Assembly (NCBI GenBank): GCA_016716665.1
Contig: JADJVH010000004.1
Location: 62,001 to 126,000, forward strand
Source of the DNA: Candidatus Opimibacter iunctus
Lineage (GTDB): Bacteria > Bacteroidota > Bacteroidia > Chitinophagales > Saprospiraceae
DNA length: 64,000 bases
Reading direction: 5' to 3'
Positions within the stretch are counted from its first letter, which is position 1. Each line of letters opens with the position of its first letter. Below the pieces are notes generated by a model. That model did not search any database, was not told the origin of the DNA, and saw nothing but the letters and a program-made list of their open reading frames with translations. The position numbers and the translations under genes are program-made. Positions 7,869 through 15,924 of the stretch are shown here, in pieces.

Positions 7869-9158
7869 TTAATCAGCGCGTTTTGCTAAATAATTGGTGT
7901 CCGGATGCCATGCAAGATATCCGGATAGGCTGAGCAACTTGATATAGGCATCAGCGATGTCCTGGGCCAACTCCAGTTGATGAAGGGCTAGTTTTTGCTG
8001 GGCGATCTCCAGTTCCACAAATTCAAGGGGAGTTACATGTGCCATCAGTGATGAGTTGGATAGCATCTGACGGATCAAACTATTATCCAGCCGGTCACTG
8101 GCCAGGTCATACTCGCTGAAGAGCCCTTCGAGTATGGCTATCTGGCTCTGCCATGAAAGATCCCTGGTCACTCTTGATTCATCTGCCTTCAACTGGCTTT
8201 CCTTCAGGTCGAGTATTGCATCCGCCTTGCGATATCGGTTGTTGGCTGTGATAGGCACCAGTAAGCCAAGCCTGAAGGCAAAGTTGTTTAAGGTGTTAAA
8301 TTTATTGGGACGTTCGAGGTACAATGGTCGTTGGTAGCCAAAGGAAACATAATCGAATATCTGGCGGTTTTGAGAAGAAGCATATCTCAACACAGTTGAG
8401 TCAAGCTGAATTTCTGCCGTGCGTGCGAGATAATCCGGGTGAGCTACATACCCTGAGGTCTTCATAAAGGCAAATCTTTCCCTCAGGTCTTCGACCGTAG
8501 CCAGACTGTCAAGGCTGAGCGAAGTGAAACTCCCTGTATATTTTTCAATATCGAGTTTGGCCCGTTTCAATCGATCGTCGGCCTCATTGATATCCAGGAG
8601 TACCTGGTTTCGATCTTCTTCCACAGAAAGGATTCTGCTGACTTTGACATCGAGTATGCCCGTCGTGAGCATAGCCTTAATGATTTCATGTTCAGTCAGG
8701 AGGAGGGAATCAAGCCGTTTCAATGCATCCAGTTCAGGGATGGTATAAGCATAATCTGCCAATACTTCATATCGGTCACGCAAGGCCGAATGGGAAACTA
8801 CCGCCTGTTCGGTGGTCAGGGTTTCTATTCTTGCTGCTTTCACAGCTTTCTGCTGCTTGCGCACGGCGAAGTCATTAAAACTGACCTGCAAGCGGATATC
8901 ATCTTCATTGCGGAGATAGCCATAGATCGTATCGCCCAGCACACTTCCATTGAATCCTATGCGTAGGGCGATTTCTTTTACCAATGGATCGTGCATCTTG
9001 AGATCACCTGCCAGATCACGAATGGATTGATAGCGTGAGATCAATTGATCTGTTGTAGCAGTGGCCAGCACGTCTTCCATGCTGATGACCTGTGCGTCAG
9101 ATGACCACCTCGCCAAAAGGAACAGCAGAATGATCAGATAGCTGTATCTATTGGACAT
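7869..9158 (-). CDS. TolC-like outer-membrane efflux protein
   Basis: A 429-residue protein expected to form a trimeric outer-membrane channel whose helices cross the periplasm. It has a clear signal peptide (about residues 1-22, hydrophobic L-I-I-L-L-F-L-L-A, cleavage near S-D-A-Q). After that it is almost entirely long helices with heptad-like spacing, as in TolC. Y-Q-R-P-L-Y near residue 275 falls in a probable membrane-strand segment. The start overlaps the adaptor gene by 11 bases, so the two are made together. TolC family members pair with an adaptor and an inner-membrane pump. Here the third partner is a DUF4956 protein rather than a recognisable RND, MFS or ABC pump. Family is fairly sure, substrate unknown. 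Confidence 0.8.
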   Translation of the reverse strand: MSNRYSYLIILLFLLARWSSDAQVISMEDVLATATTDQLISRYQSIRDLAGDLKMHDPLVKEIALRIGFNGSVLGDTIYGYLRNEDDIRLQVSFNDFAVRKQQKAVKAARIETLTTEQAVVSHSALRDRYEVLADYAYTIPELDALKRLDSLLLTEHEIIKAMLTTGILDVKVSRILSVEEDRNQVLLDINEADDRLKRAKLDIEKYTGSFTSLSLDSLATVEDLRERFAFMKTSGYVAHPDYLARTAEIQLDSTVLRYASSQNRQIFDYVSFGYQRPLYLERPNKFNTLNNFAFRLGLLVPITANNRYRKADAILDLKESQLKADESRVTRDLSWQSQIAILEGLFSEYDLASDRLDNSLIRQMLSNSSLMAHVTPLEFVELEIAQQKLALHQLELAQDIADAYIKLLSLSGYLAWHPDTNYLAKRAD

Positions 9159-10185
9159 TGGGCAGTGTGATATTCACTTTTTCAGAGATATAAAATGAAT
9201 TGACCGCAGGTATTGTGATATACACCTCCCTGCCCCAGGACCTGAGATCAATGAACTTGCGCAACCTCAGTGGTAGTTCGGTCATTTTAGGATTGACACC
9301 GACGATTGTCCCTTTAGCCACAATTTCTGGCCGGTTGAAGGAGGCGAGATCTACCTCACTGCCTATGGACAATGGCACCTCATTGGTCTCATGGATAAAC
9401 CCTATTATTTTATTAGGTGATTCCGGATTGATCTTGATCAGGTCTTTATGTGCCGGGATCATCGCATTGACACTGAAGAACAGATCTTCTACATATCCAT
9501 TGATTGGACTCACGAGTACAAGCCTTTCCCGCTCCGATTGGATCATATTCAATTGCCCCTTTAATTTGGTGGTTTCTTCAGCAGCCACTTTTTCTGTTGC
9601 ACTGATCTTGGCTGACAGTACCATCAACTCTTCTGCAGCCTGGTGTTTAAGATCTTCAATTTGCTCCTGCAAGCCTTCAATATGTTTTTTAGTAACCCTG
9701 TTTTCCTCAGGGGGCGATTGGCCATAGAGGTTTCCTCTGTACACCATCATGATGGAGTCTTCAGTATGCAGCAGTTTTATTTCTGTAGTCAATTCGCTCA
9801 GGTCGGCCTGCAATCTGGCCTGCACCACTTCTCTTTCTTTTTCCAGGATGGCCCGCTCAGCAGTACGTTCAGTTTCATTGGCCATCATTTCACGCTGCCG
9901 GATAAATTGATCTTCGTCGAGTTCGGCCCGGTAGAAAATAGCAAGGGTATCACCTGCCTTGATCTTATCTCCCGGACTGACGAAGACTTCACGTATAGCA
10001 ATGTCATGATCAAAATTTAATATCCGGGGCTCTGTTTCTGCTATTCCAAAGAAGGTAGTTCCCTGTTGCCCATGAAAATCCAGTGCAATCCACAGGCAGG
10101 CAATGATAGCACCGGGGAATAGAATATACAGAGCATTCAATCGAATCATAATGTGTTTCTTGGCCGGATTAATCGATGATGACAT
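9148..10185 (-). CDS. HlyD/MFP-family periplasmic adaptor
   Basis: A 345-residue adaptor that should link an inner-membrane component to the TolC-like channel. One N-terminal membrane anchor spans about residues 19-36. A split biotinyl-lipoyl domain follows: I-R-E-V-F-V-S-P-G-D-K-I-K-A-G-D-T-L before the helices, and V-S-P-I-N-G-Y-V after them. A long coiled-coil hairpin rich in E, K, Q and A (about residues 75-220) separates the halves, and the beta-barrel region ends the protein. It overlaps the DUF4956 gene by 17 bases if the ATG at 10185 is used. An ATG at 10149 would remove that overlap and leave the anchor at the very N-terminus. Confidence 0.85.
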   Translation of the reverse strand: MSSSINPAKKHIMIRLNALYILFPGAIIACLWIALDFHGQQGTTFFGIAETEPRILNFDHDIAIREVFVSPGDKIKAGDTLAIFYRAELDEDQFIRQREMMANETERTAERAILEKEREVVQARLQADLSELTTEIKLLHTEDSIMMVYRGNLYGQSPPEENRVTKKHIEGLQEQIEDLKHQAAEELMVLSAKISATEKVAAEETTKLKGQLNMIQSERERLVLVSPINGYVEDLFFSVNAMIPAHKDLIKINPESPNKIIGFIHETNEVPLSIGSEVDLASFNRPEIVAKGTIVGVNPKMTELPLRLRKFIDLRSWGREVYITIPAVNSFYISEKVNITLPNVQ

Positions 10186-10867
10186 TTTCTGTCAGCGCTT
10201 GCTTGGATAGCCTGCGCACAGTCAGTTTGATGGCTTCAAGGGCCTTGACCATTTCAAGGTGACTGTTCTCGTTGTACAATACAATATGAAACTCCCGTTC
10301 ATGTGTACGCTCATCAGTGGCTTTTCCAATCTCAGTTCGCATATCCATGAGGGTGACGCGGCGGCAAAATCTCTCGAGGACCTCGTCCATTGCCTCTATT
10401 TGGTCAGGATGATGAATCCTGACACGCAGTTCCCATATGACGTGACTACCCATGTGGAAGGGAGTGAATTTGAGGCATACCCCAACAAAGCAAAAAGCAG
10501 ATGTCCCGATGATGGCTATCATAAACACGTAGGATCCGCAAGCTATGCCGGTACCCAGGGCAGCAAACATGAAAATGATATCCCGGGGATCCCTGAAGCT
10601 GGTCCTGAAGTTGATAATGGTCAGCGCGCCGAGGATACCCAGGCCCGAAGCCACATTATCTCCGATACTCTGCAGGATCATGGTGGCTATGAGCGAACTT
10701 AGTATGAGGGACTGGATATAATTGCCGGTGCGGAGGGTAGAGGGACTGGTGAGCCAGTATACAAAGGCGATCAGGGACGAACAGATAAATGCAAGGAGAA
10801 AGGTAAACAGCACCATCTCAAAAGAAGGGTTCTGGATCTTGGCATACTGTGTAAAAAAATCCTGCAT
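10169..10867 (-). CDS. DUF4956 multi-pass membrane protein
   Basis: A 232-residue inner-membrane protein of the DUF4956 family, whose function is not established. Hydrophobic segments lie near residues 18-40, 50-68, 75-88 and 98-128. The conserved core includes G-D-N-V-A-S-G-L-G-I-L-G-A-L-T-I and the loop N-F-R-T-S-F-R-D-P-R-D-I (about residues 85-96). About 100 cytoplasmic residues follow, with an alternating strand/helix pattern. In other bacteria DUF4956 genes often sit beside polyphosphate-polymerase (VTC-like) and CotH genes (general knowledge). Here it heads an operon with an HlyD-like adaptor and a TolC-like channel, which suggests a role in transport across the envelope (inference). 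Confidence 0.85.
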   Translation of the reverse strand: MQDFFTQYAKIQNPSFEMVLFTFLLAFICSSLIAFVYWLTSPSTLRTGNYIQSLILSSLIATMILQSIGDNVASGLGILGALTIINFRTSFRDPRDIIFMFAALGTGIACGSYVFMIAIIGTSAFCFVGVCLKFTPFHMGSHVIWELRVRIHHPDQIEAMDEVLERFCRRVTLMDMRTEIGKATDERTHEREFHIVLYNENSHLEMVKALEAIKLTVRRLSKQALTENVIID

Positions 10868-11002
10868 AAAGGGTTAATTGTAACCTTGAAATGTAAACCG
10901 AATGTAAAACAAAGAGGCGGAAATGCACAGATTGTCATCAATTTCATTCCAAACAAATAAAACCTATGGCAAGGAAGGCCGTCTCCTTATGGTTTCGAAG
11001 AC

Positions 11003-12286
11003 TTAATCAAAGACCAGCATGTACTTATTCTTCTTGCCGTTTTCGACCATCATATACCTGCCATGGAGCAGGGACCCACTGCTGACCAGGGCCTGGATAT
11101 CACTTATCTTTTCCTTATTGATCGTTATTGCATTGCCCTGGATAGCACGGCGGGCTTCGCTCTTAGAAGGCAGGACGGTACTGAAGTCACTCAGCAGGTC
11201 AATGATATTCACGCCGCCATCCAGCACACTGCGGGCAACTTGAAAGGAAGGAATCTCCTCAGATATCAGTTGCAGGTCATCCACATTGAGGTCGTGCAAT
11301 TGCTCCTTAGTCGACTTGGCGTTAAACAGGATATCAGATACGTTTTTTGCACTTTGGAAAGCTTGATGTCCATGTATACGAATGGTCAGTTCCTCGCTCA
11401 GGCTTGCCTTGATGGCATTGGGGAAACCAAGGAATTCTGCCTCCATCTTTTCGACTTCTTCCCTTGACCTGAGGGAAAAGTATCTTACCAGTTTAGGCAG
11501 GTCACGGTCATCTACATTGAGCCAGAACTGGTAAAACTTATACGGAGTGGTCATCTGTGCATCGAGCCAGATATTACCTTCTTCTGATTTACCAAATTTT
11601 TTGCCATCCGCCTTGGTCAGCAATGGGGTGGTCAGTGCGTAGACTTCACTGTCCGGAACATTTCGGCGAATAAATTCAGTACCGGAAGTGATATTGCCCC
11701 ACTGATCAGAGCCACCCATTTGCAGGATGCAGCCATAGTCTCTGTAGAGTCTCAGGTAATCGTATGCCTGTAGTAACTGGTAACTAAACTCTGTATATGA
11801 CATCCCGATCTCCACTCTTCGCTTGACAGATTCCTTTGACATCATATAGTTGATGGTCAGGTGCTTGCCAACGTCCCTCAGGAATGTCAGCGCATTCATG
11901 TCCACATAGAAGTCCAGGTTGTTAACCAGGATGGCTCCATTCTCCTTACTGTCAAAATCGAGCAAACGTGTCATCTGGTTTACCTGATGGGCCAGGTTGC
12001 GGTCTAGTTCATCATAAGATTTGAGATCACGTTCGGCATCCTTGCCTGATGGATCACCGATACGGCCTGTAGCGCCTCCCATCAGTACAATTGGCCTGTG
12101 GCCGCAGCGTTGGAAGTGGGTGAGGAGCATCACTTGTACATAATTGCCAAGGGTCAGGGAAGGGGCGGTAGGGTCAAAACCGATATACCCTATGACGATT
12201 TGGGCGTTTAATTTCTCTTCGAGGCCAGGGGTCTGGTCATGGATCATACCTCTCCAGGTCAACTCTTCTATAAAGGACTTTCTCAT
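11003..12286 (-). CDS. tyrS: Tyrosine--tRNA ligase
   Basis: Charges tRNA-Tyr with tyrosine in the cytoplasm. The protein has 427 residues, normal for bacterial TyrRS. The class I signature appears as P-T-A-P-S-L-T-L-G-N at residues 39-48, in place of HIGH. The second signature is K-F-G-K-S near residue 230. Tyrosine-pocket features such as Q-A-Y-D-Y and G-G-S-D-Q-W-G-N lie between them. The C-terminal 80 residues form the S4-like RNA-binding domain. The ATG at 12286 is the first good start. It diverges from the LolC/E-like permease across about 90 bases. Confidence 0.97.
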   Translation of the reverse strand: MRKSFIEELTWRGMIHDQTPGLEEKLNAQIVIGYIGFDPTAPSLTLGNYVQVMLLTHFQRCGHRPIVLMGGATGRIGDPSGKDAERDLKSYDELDRNLAHQVNQMTRLLDFDSKENGAILVNNLDFYVDMNALTFLRDVGKHLTINYMMSKESVKRRVEIGMSYTEFSYQLLQAYDYLRLYRDYGCILQMGGSDQWGNITSGTEFIRRNVPDSEVYALTTPLLTKADGKKFGKSEEGNIWLDAQMTTPYKFYQFWLNVDDRDLPKLVRYFSLRSREEVEKMEAEFLGFPNAIKASLSEELTIRIHGHQAFQSAKNVSDILFNAKSTKEQLHDLNVDDLQLISEEIPSFQVARSVLDGGVNIIDLLSDFSTVLPSKSEARRAIQGNAITINKEKISDIQALVSSGSLLHGRYMMVENGKKNKYMLVFD

Positions 12287-12378
12287 TTGATTTGTGCGAA
12301 TTATGAACTAAGCAGAGGCAAAAATGGAAATTTGCGCTCATATTTGACCGAATACTCCAAATACGGACACCATAATTG

Positions 12379-13653
12379 ATGAAATACGAGCCCTGGATAG
12401 CGAAAAAACTGATGGCCTCAGGTGGCGGCGGGTTTACCCGTGTCATCCTCTGGATCGCGACAGGTGCCGTAGGACTGTCGGTCGCAGTCATGATCCTGTC
12501 CCTTGCACTGATGACCGGTTTCAAGCAGGAGATCACCCGAAAGATGTTCGGCTTCTGGGGACATATCCACATCTCTGATCCGCGGTCGATCAGGTCGTAT
12601 GAGGCATTACCTTTCACGTATGATCCAAAACTGATCACTTCTTTAGAATCAATTTCTAAAGTTGTTTCAGAGCCTGACCCCAGGCATCCTAAAGCCCCGG
12701 TAGAGCAATCTCTCGGAGGTGTACATCATGTGGAGGCCTATATCTATCTGCCCGGTATCATCACTCATGATGACCAGATGGAGGGAATCGTGCTCAAAGG
12801 GATTGGCGATGATTATGAGTGGGACCGGATCAACCAGTATAATGAATCCAGTACACCATGGACATCTCTTGGTGAGGATGAACTCATCATATCCAGGATT
12901 ACGGCAAACAGGTTGAGGCTCAAAACAGATGACAAACTCATCCTGCATTTCGTGCGTGAAGGGCAGCAATTGCAACGACGATTTACCATCAAGGGGATAT
13001 ATAAGACAGGCCTTGAAGAGAACGATGCTAAATTTGCCCTGGCCTCTATACAACGGGTCAGGGATGTGCTCAAGTGGGACAGTACACAAGTCAGTGGATT
13101 GGAGATAGCTATTGATAACATAGCAGACCTTGACCTGATCACGGAATACATATACAGGGAAGAGATACCATCACATCTGTATGCAGAGAATATCCGTGAG
13201 AAATTTCCAAGCCTGTTTGAGTGGCTTGAGCTGCAGGATATCAACACCATCGTCATCATCGGCCTCATGCTGGCTGTGGCGATCATCAATATGATCACAG
13301 CACTCCTCATCCTTATTCTCGAACGGACACAGATGATCGGGATACTCAAGAGTATCGGCGCCAGGGATGGATCTATACGTCAGGTATTCCTGTGGTTTGC
13401 CATGTTTATTACGATCGGGGGTATCCTCATTGGCAATATCCTTGGCCTTGGCCTTGCCTGGCTTCAAAATGAGTATCGGTTCATTAAACTTGATGAGGCT
13501 GACTATTATCTCGACTATGCCCCAGTCATGGTACTTCCCTGGCATCTGCTGGTCATCAATATCGGCGCGTTTGTACTGATAGGCTTGTGTCTCATTGCTC
13601 CATCGTTTCTGGTCAGCAAGATCAATCCGATCAAGACCATTCATTTCCAGTAA
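12379..13653 (+). CDS. LolC/LolE-type ABC transporter permease
   Basis: This is an inner-membrane permease of the FtsX/LolC-E class. In Bacteroidota such proteins are usually annotated as lipoprotein-releasing permeases that hand lipoproteins to the outer-membrane route. The N-terminus (A-K-K-L-M, then a membrane segment near residues 22-46) matches the family. A large periplasmic domain fills about residues 50-275. Three C-terminal membrane segments follow, including I-L-K-S-I-G-A-R-D-G-S-I-R, the cytoplasmic coupling loop for the ATPase. The protein ends P-I-K-T-I-H-F-Q. A TTG lies one codon upstream; the ATG at 12379 was preferred. The partner ATPase is not in the window. The next gene starts three bases after its stop. 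Confidence 0.87.
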   Translation: MKYEPWIAKKLMASGGGGFTRVILWIATGAVGLSVAVMILSLALMTGFKQEITRKMFGFWGHIHISDPRSIRSYEALPFTYDPKLITSLESISKVVSEPDPRHPKAPVEQSLGGVHHVEAYIYLPGIITHDDQMEGIVLKGIGDDYEWDRINQYNESSTPWTSLGEDELIISRITANRLRLKTDDKLILHFVREGQQLQRRFTIKGIYKTGLEENDAKFALASIQRVRDVLKWDSTQVSGLEIAIDNIADLDLITEYIYREEIPSHLYAENIREKFPSLFEWLELQDINTIVIIGLMLAVAIINMITALLILILERTQMIGILKSIGARDGSIRQVFLWFAMFITIGGILIGNILGLGLAWLQNEYRFIKLDEADYYLDYAPVMVLPWHLLVINIGAFVLIGLCLIAPSFLVSKINPIKTIHFQ

Positions 13654-13656
13654 ACA

Positions 13657-14334
13657 ATGCACTGGCGCATACGCATATCAGGTGCGAAGTTTCTTCATTT
13701 CTTGGCGTCGTGGCCGATCCGTGCCTGGCGGTTAATACTTTGGTTATTGTGGATTCGATCTCCCCGTGGCAAGCATGTCATGCTGCGATGGCTGGCGGGT
13801 ATCATCCTTTTGGCATTTGATCTGACCCCTCTAAGCCTGATCTATGAAATATTGGTTGTCTTGCTCCATAGCAAAGTGAGATTGCTCAGTGCGCATGAAA
13901 TGCAACAGGCCCATTCTGTTTTTGGCCAGACTATTCCCTTGCACCTTGTCGCCTTGAATCCTGATTCACTGCAGGTAAAACGGAAAAAAGCAACTGCCTA
14001 TGTTAGTTTCTATACCATCCATTTCTATGGATCCATACCGGATAGCATGCTGATCCATGAACTCGTACATATATGGCAATATCAATGTTATGGCAGTGCC
14101 TACATCAGTGAGGCGCTCTGGGCGCAGCATTTGGGCGGGGGCTATAACTATGGCGGCATCGAACCACTGAAAATGTATAGTGAAGGCATGGGCCTGGCTG
14201 CTTTCAATTTCGAACAACAGGCTGATATCATTGAAGATTATTACCGTTGGAAAAATGGCCTGCCTTTACAATGGGCATTAAATGTGCCCGGAATAGGGGA
14301 GGTGCTGGAGAAATATAGAAATCAGTTGAAATAG
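13657..14334 (+). CDS. Membrane-anchored HExxH putative zinc metallopeptidase
   Basis: I do not recognise a named family. The 225-residue protein has one or two hydrophobic segments in the first 75 residues (for example around 44-62). A soluble part follows with L-I-H-E-L-V-H-I-W-Q-Y near residue 130, an HExxH zinc motif. About 60 residues later, F-N-F-E-Q-Q-A-D-I could give a third, glutamate zinc ligand (gluzincin-like). Similar H-E-L-x-H-x-x-Q-Y plus E-Q-Q-A-D-I pairs occur in peptidase-like domains such as DUF4157. The gene sits three bases behind the LolC/E-like permease and is probably co-transcribed, so a role in lipoprotein or envelope handling is possible (inference). Confidence 0.55.
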   Translation: MHWRIRISGAKFLHFLASWPIRAWRLILWLLWIRSPRGKHVMLRWLAGIILLAFDLTPLSLIYEILVVLLHSKVRLLSAHEMQQAHSVFGQTIPLHLVALNPDSLQVKRKKATAYVSFYTIHFYGSIPDSMLIHELVHIWQYQCYGSAYISEALWAQHLGGGYNYGGIEPLKMYSEGMGLAAFNFEQQADIIEDYYRWKNGLPLQWALNVPGIGEVLEKYRNQLK

Positions 14335-14358
14335 GAATCAGGCCGAATACTAAAGTAA

Positions 14359-14378
14359 AGACGCGAATAATCGCGTCT
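14359..14378. repeat. Palindromic hairpin, agacgcga / tcgcgtct
   Basis: A perfect eight-base stem with an ataa loop follows the HExxH gene. It may act as a terminator, although the T-rich tract starts only about 20 bases later. The sequence type (gagacgcga inverted) recalls dispersed palindromes in other genomes. Confidence 0.65.
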
Positions 14379-14488
14379 CTACGTTTGGTATCACAATATG
14401 TAATTTTTTTTTCCTCCGCCTTAGCCTTTTCATTACCTTTAGCCCTCGAACTAAATTATTCATCCGTAAATGGAAGGCGGTAGTTGTT

Positions 14489-15436
14489 ATGACCAGGTAT
14501 TATCACATCGAGGACGGACGTCTGACCGAACTGGACAAGCCTGTACTTTCCTGTTGGGTCAATGTACATCCTCCCTTTGAGCCTGAAGAGCTCGAGACCC
14601 TTGCGGAAGAATTTGCCATCCCTATAGATTTCCTTACTGACTCCCTTGACATCGATGAGCGCTCACGCTATGAGCGGGAAGATGACGTACGTCTCATCCT
14701 GGTCAATACCCCGATGCTCAATGAGATCGACCTGGACAATGAAGCAGTCTATATCACAGCACCTATAGGCATCATCCTGACCCAGGATCACGTGCTCACC
14801 ATAGGCCCGTATGAAAACCCGATCATCCAGCGGATCATCGAGGGCCGTGTCAAAGGCTTCGATCCGGCCAATGAACAGATGTTTGTGCTCCACATCCTCG
14901 AGCAGAATGTACTGCGCTTTATGGACAGCCTCAAGAAGCTCAACCTCAAGCGAAATGTCATAGAAAACGAGCTGTACGATTCCAGTCGCAACTCAGAACT
15001 CAAGCAGTTGTTGCGGATCGAGAAGAGTCTCGTCTATTTTGTGAATGCCCTTGGATCCAATGAACTCCTCAAGATTAAGATCAAAAGGACTGATTTCCTG
15101 AGGCTGGGGGAGAACGAGGAGGAATCGGATTTCTTTGAAGACATCATTATCGACAATGGCCAGGCGTTGAGTATGGCCAATATCTATACAAATATCCTCA
15201 GCGGGACCATGGAGGCTTATACCTCCATTGTGTCCAACAACCTGAACACCTTCATCCAGCGGCTGACTGTGATCACGATCATCCTCATGGTACCTACGCT
15301 GGTGGCCAGTTTCTTTGGGATGAACGTCAAAATCCCTTTTGAGAGCACACCGGGAGCGTTTTATATCGTGCTCCTGATCTCTACCACCATCAGTTTGCTG
15401 CTCGTCTGGTTTTTCAGGAGGAAGAATATCTTCTGA
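14489..15436 (+). CDS. CorA-family divalent cation (Mg2+) transporter
   Basis: An inner-membrane pentameric channel for Mg2+ or a similar divalent ion. At 315 residues it is a normal length. The long acidic cytoplasmic domain comes first. The stalk helix runs to about residue 255. Two membrane segments follow, near residues 256-276 and 288-309. Between them is the invariant selectivity motif G-M-N (F-F-G-M-N-V-K-I-P). The C-terminus is basic (F-F-R-R-K-N-I-F), as usual. A -7-like box (TACCTTTA, 14434-14441) lies about 48 bases upstream. The exact metal cannot be read from the sequence. Confidence 0.93.
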   Translation: MTRYYHIEDGRLTELDKPVLSCWVNVHPPFEPEELETLAEEFAIPIDFLTDSLDIDERSRYEREDDVRLILVNTPMLNEIDLDNEAVYITAPIGIILTQDHVLTIGPYENPIIQRIIEGRVKGFDPANEQMFVLHILEQNVLRFMDSLKKLNLKRNVIENELYDSSRNSELKQLLRIEKSLVYFVNALGSNELLKIKIKRTDFLRLGENEEESDFFEDIIIDNGQALSMANIYTNILSGTMEAYTSIVSNNLNTFIQRLTVITIILMVPTLVASFFGMNVKIPFESTPGAFYIVLLISTTISLLLVWFFRRKNIF

Positions 15437-15924
15437 TCGGGCCCTCTGCTGGTGCCCCTGCTAACTTGGTGTTTTTCTTAAAAAATTATCCTGAAAACCA
15501 AGGGTTTTCCACATTTTTTTAGTCGATTTCCACCCTTATCTTTGACCTGTGTCCGAATTTTCAAAAGTTTTACACACCGGTATCTTTTTTTTATCTGTGT
15601 AGGGGGCACTATTTCAACATATTATACATTTTTTCCACATGATGTGGATAAAATGTTTTCATATTAAATAAAAACTTCATTTATTTAGAGCCATCAAATC
15701 GGGGGTGTATCCGTATCCAAGCCAAAAAACGCCTTCTCCCACGATTTGGTTACCTATTTAACCATATAGGGATTTATCACCTACCTGAGCCAATCGTTAA
15801 AACCGGTTACCACTCGGGAAATTGCTGTCTCTGACCGGAATGCCCGCCAAAGAGAGCCTAGGGATAGTCGCCTCTGGTCAGAATGGGAAACGGATTGATA
15901 ATGAACCTTTAGAACCTTGATATA
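15437..15924. promoter_or_regulatory. AT-rich region with four DnaA-box matches before nrdB
   Basis: These 488 bases hold no credible gene. Four sites fit the DnaA-box consensus TTWTNCACA: TTTTCCACA at 15505-15513, TTTTACACA at 15568-15576, TTTTCCACA at 15631-15639, and a perfect TTATCCACA on the minus strand at 15643-15651. The last two face each other three bases apart and form a near palindrome. AT-rich tracts surround them. In E. coli, DnaA boxes upstream of nrdAB tie its expression to replication. The same control is plausible here; a role as a replication origin is possible but less likely. The last 145 bases before nrdB show nothing clear. Confidence 0.6.

Noticed and set aside
9200..9727. 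175-residue plus-strand frame inside the HlyD-like gene
   Set aside because: It is complementary to the adaptor coiled coil, and its low-complexity composition reflects that.
10259..10702. 147-residue plus-strand frame inside the DUF4956 gene
   Set aside because: It is the complement of a well-supported membrane-protein gene; no domain or start context supports it.
15437..15924. Firm call of the chromosomal origin
   Set aside because: Four DnaA boxes are suggestive, but a DnaA-regulated nrd promoter explains them; GC skew over the genome would be needed.
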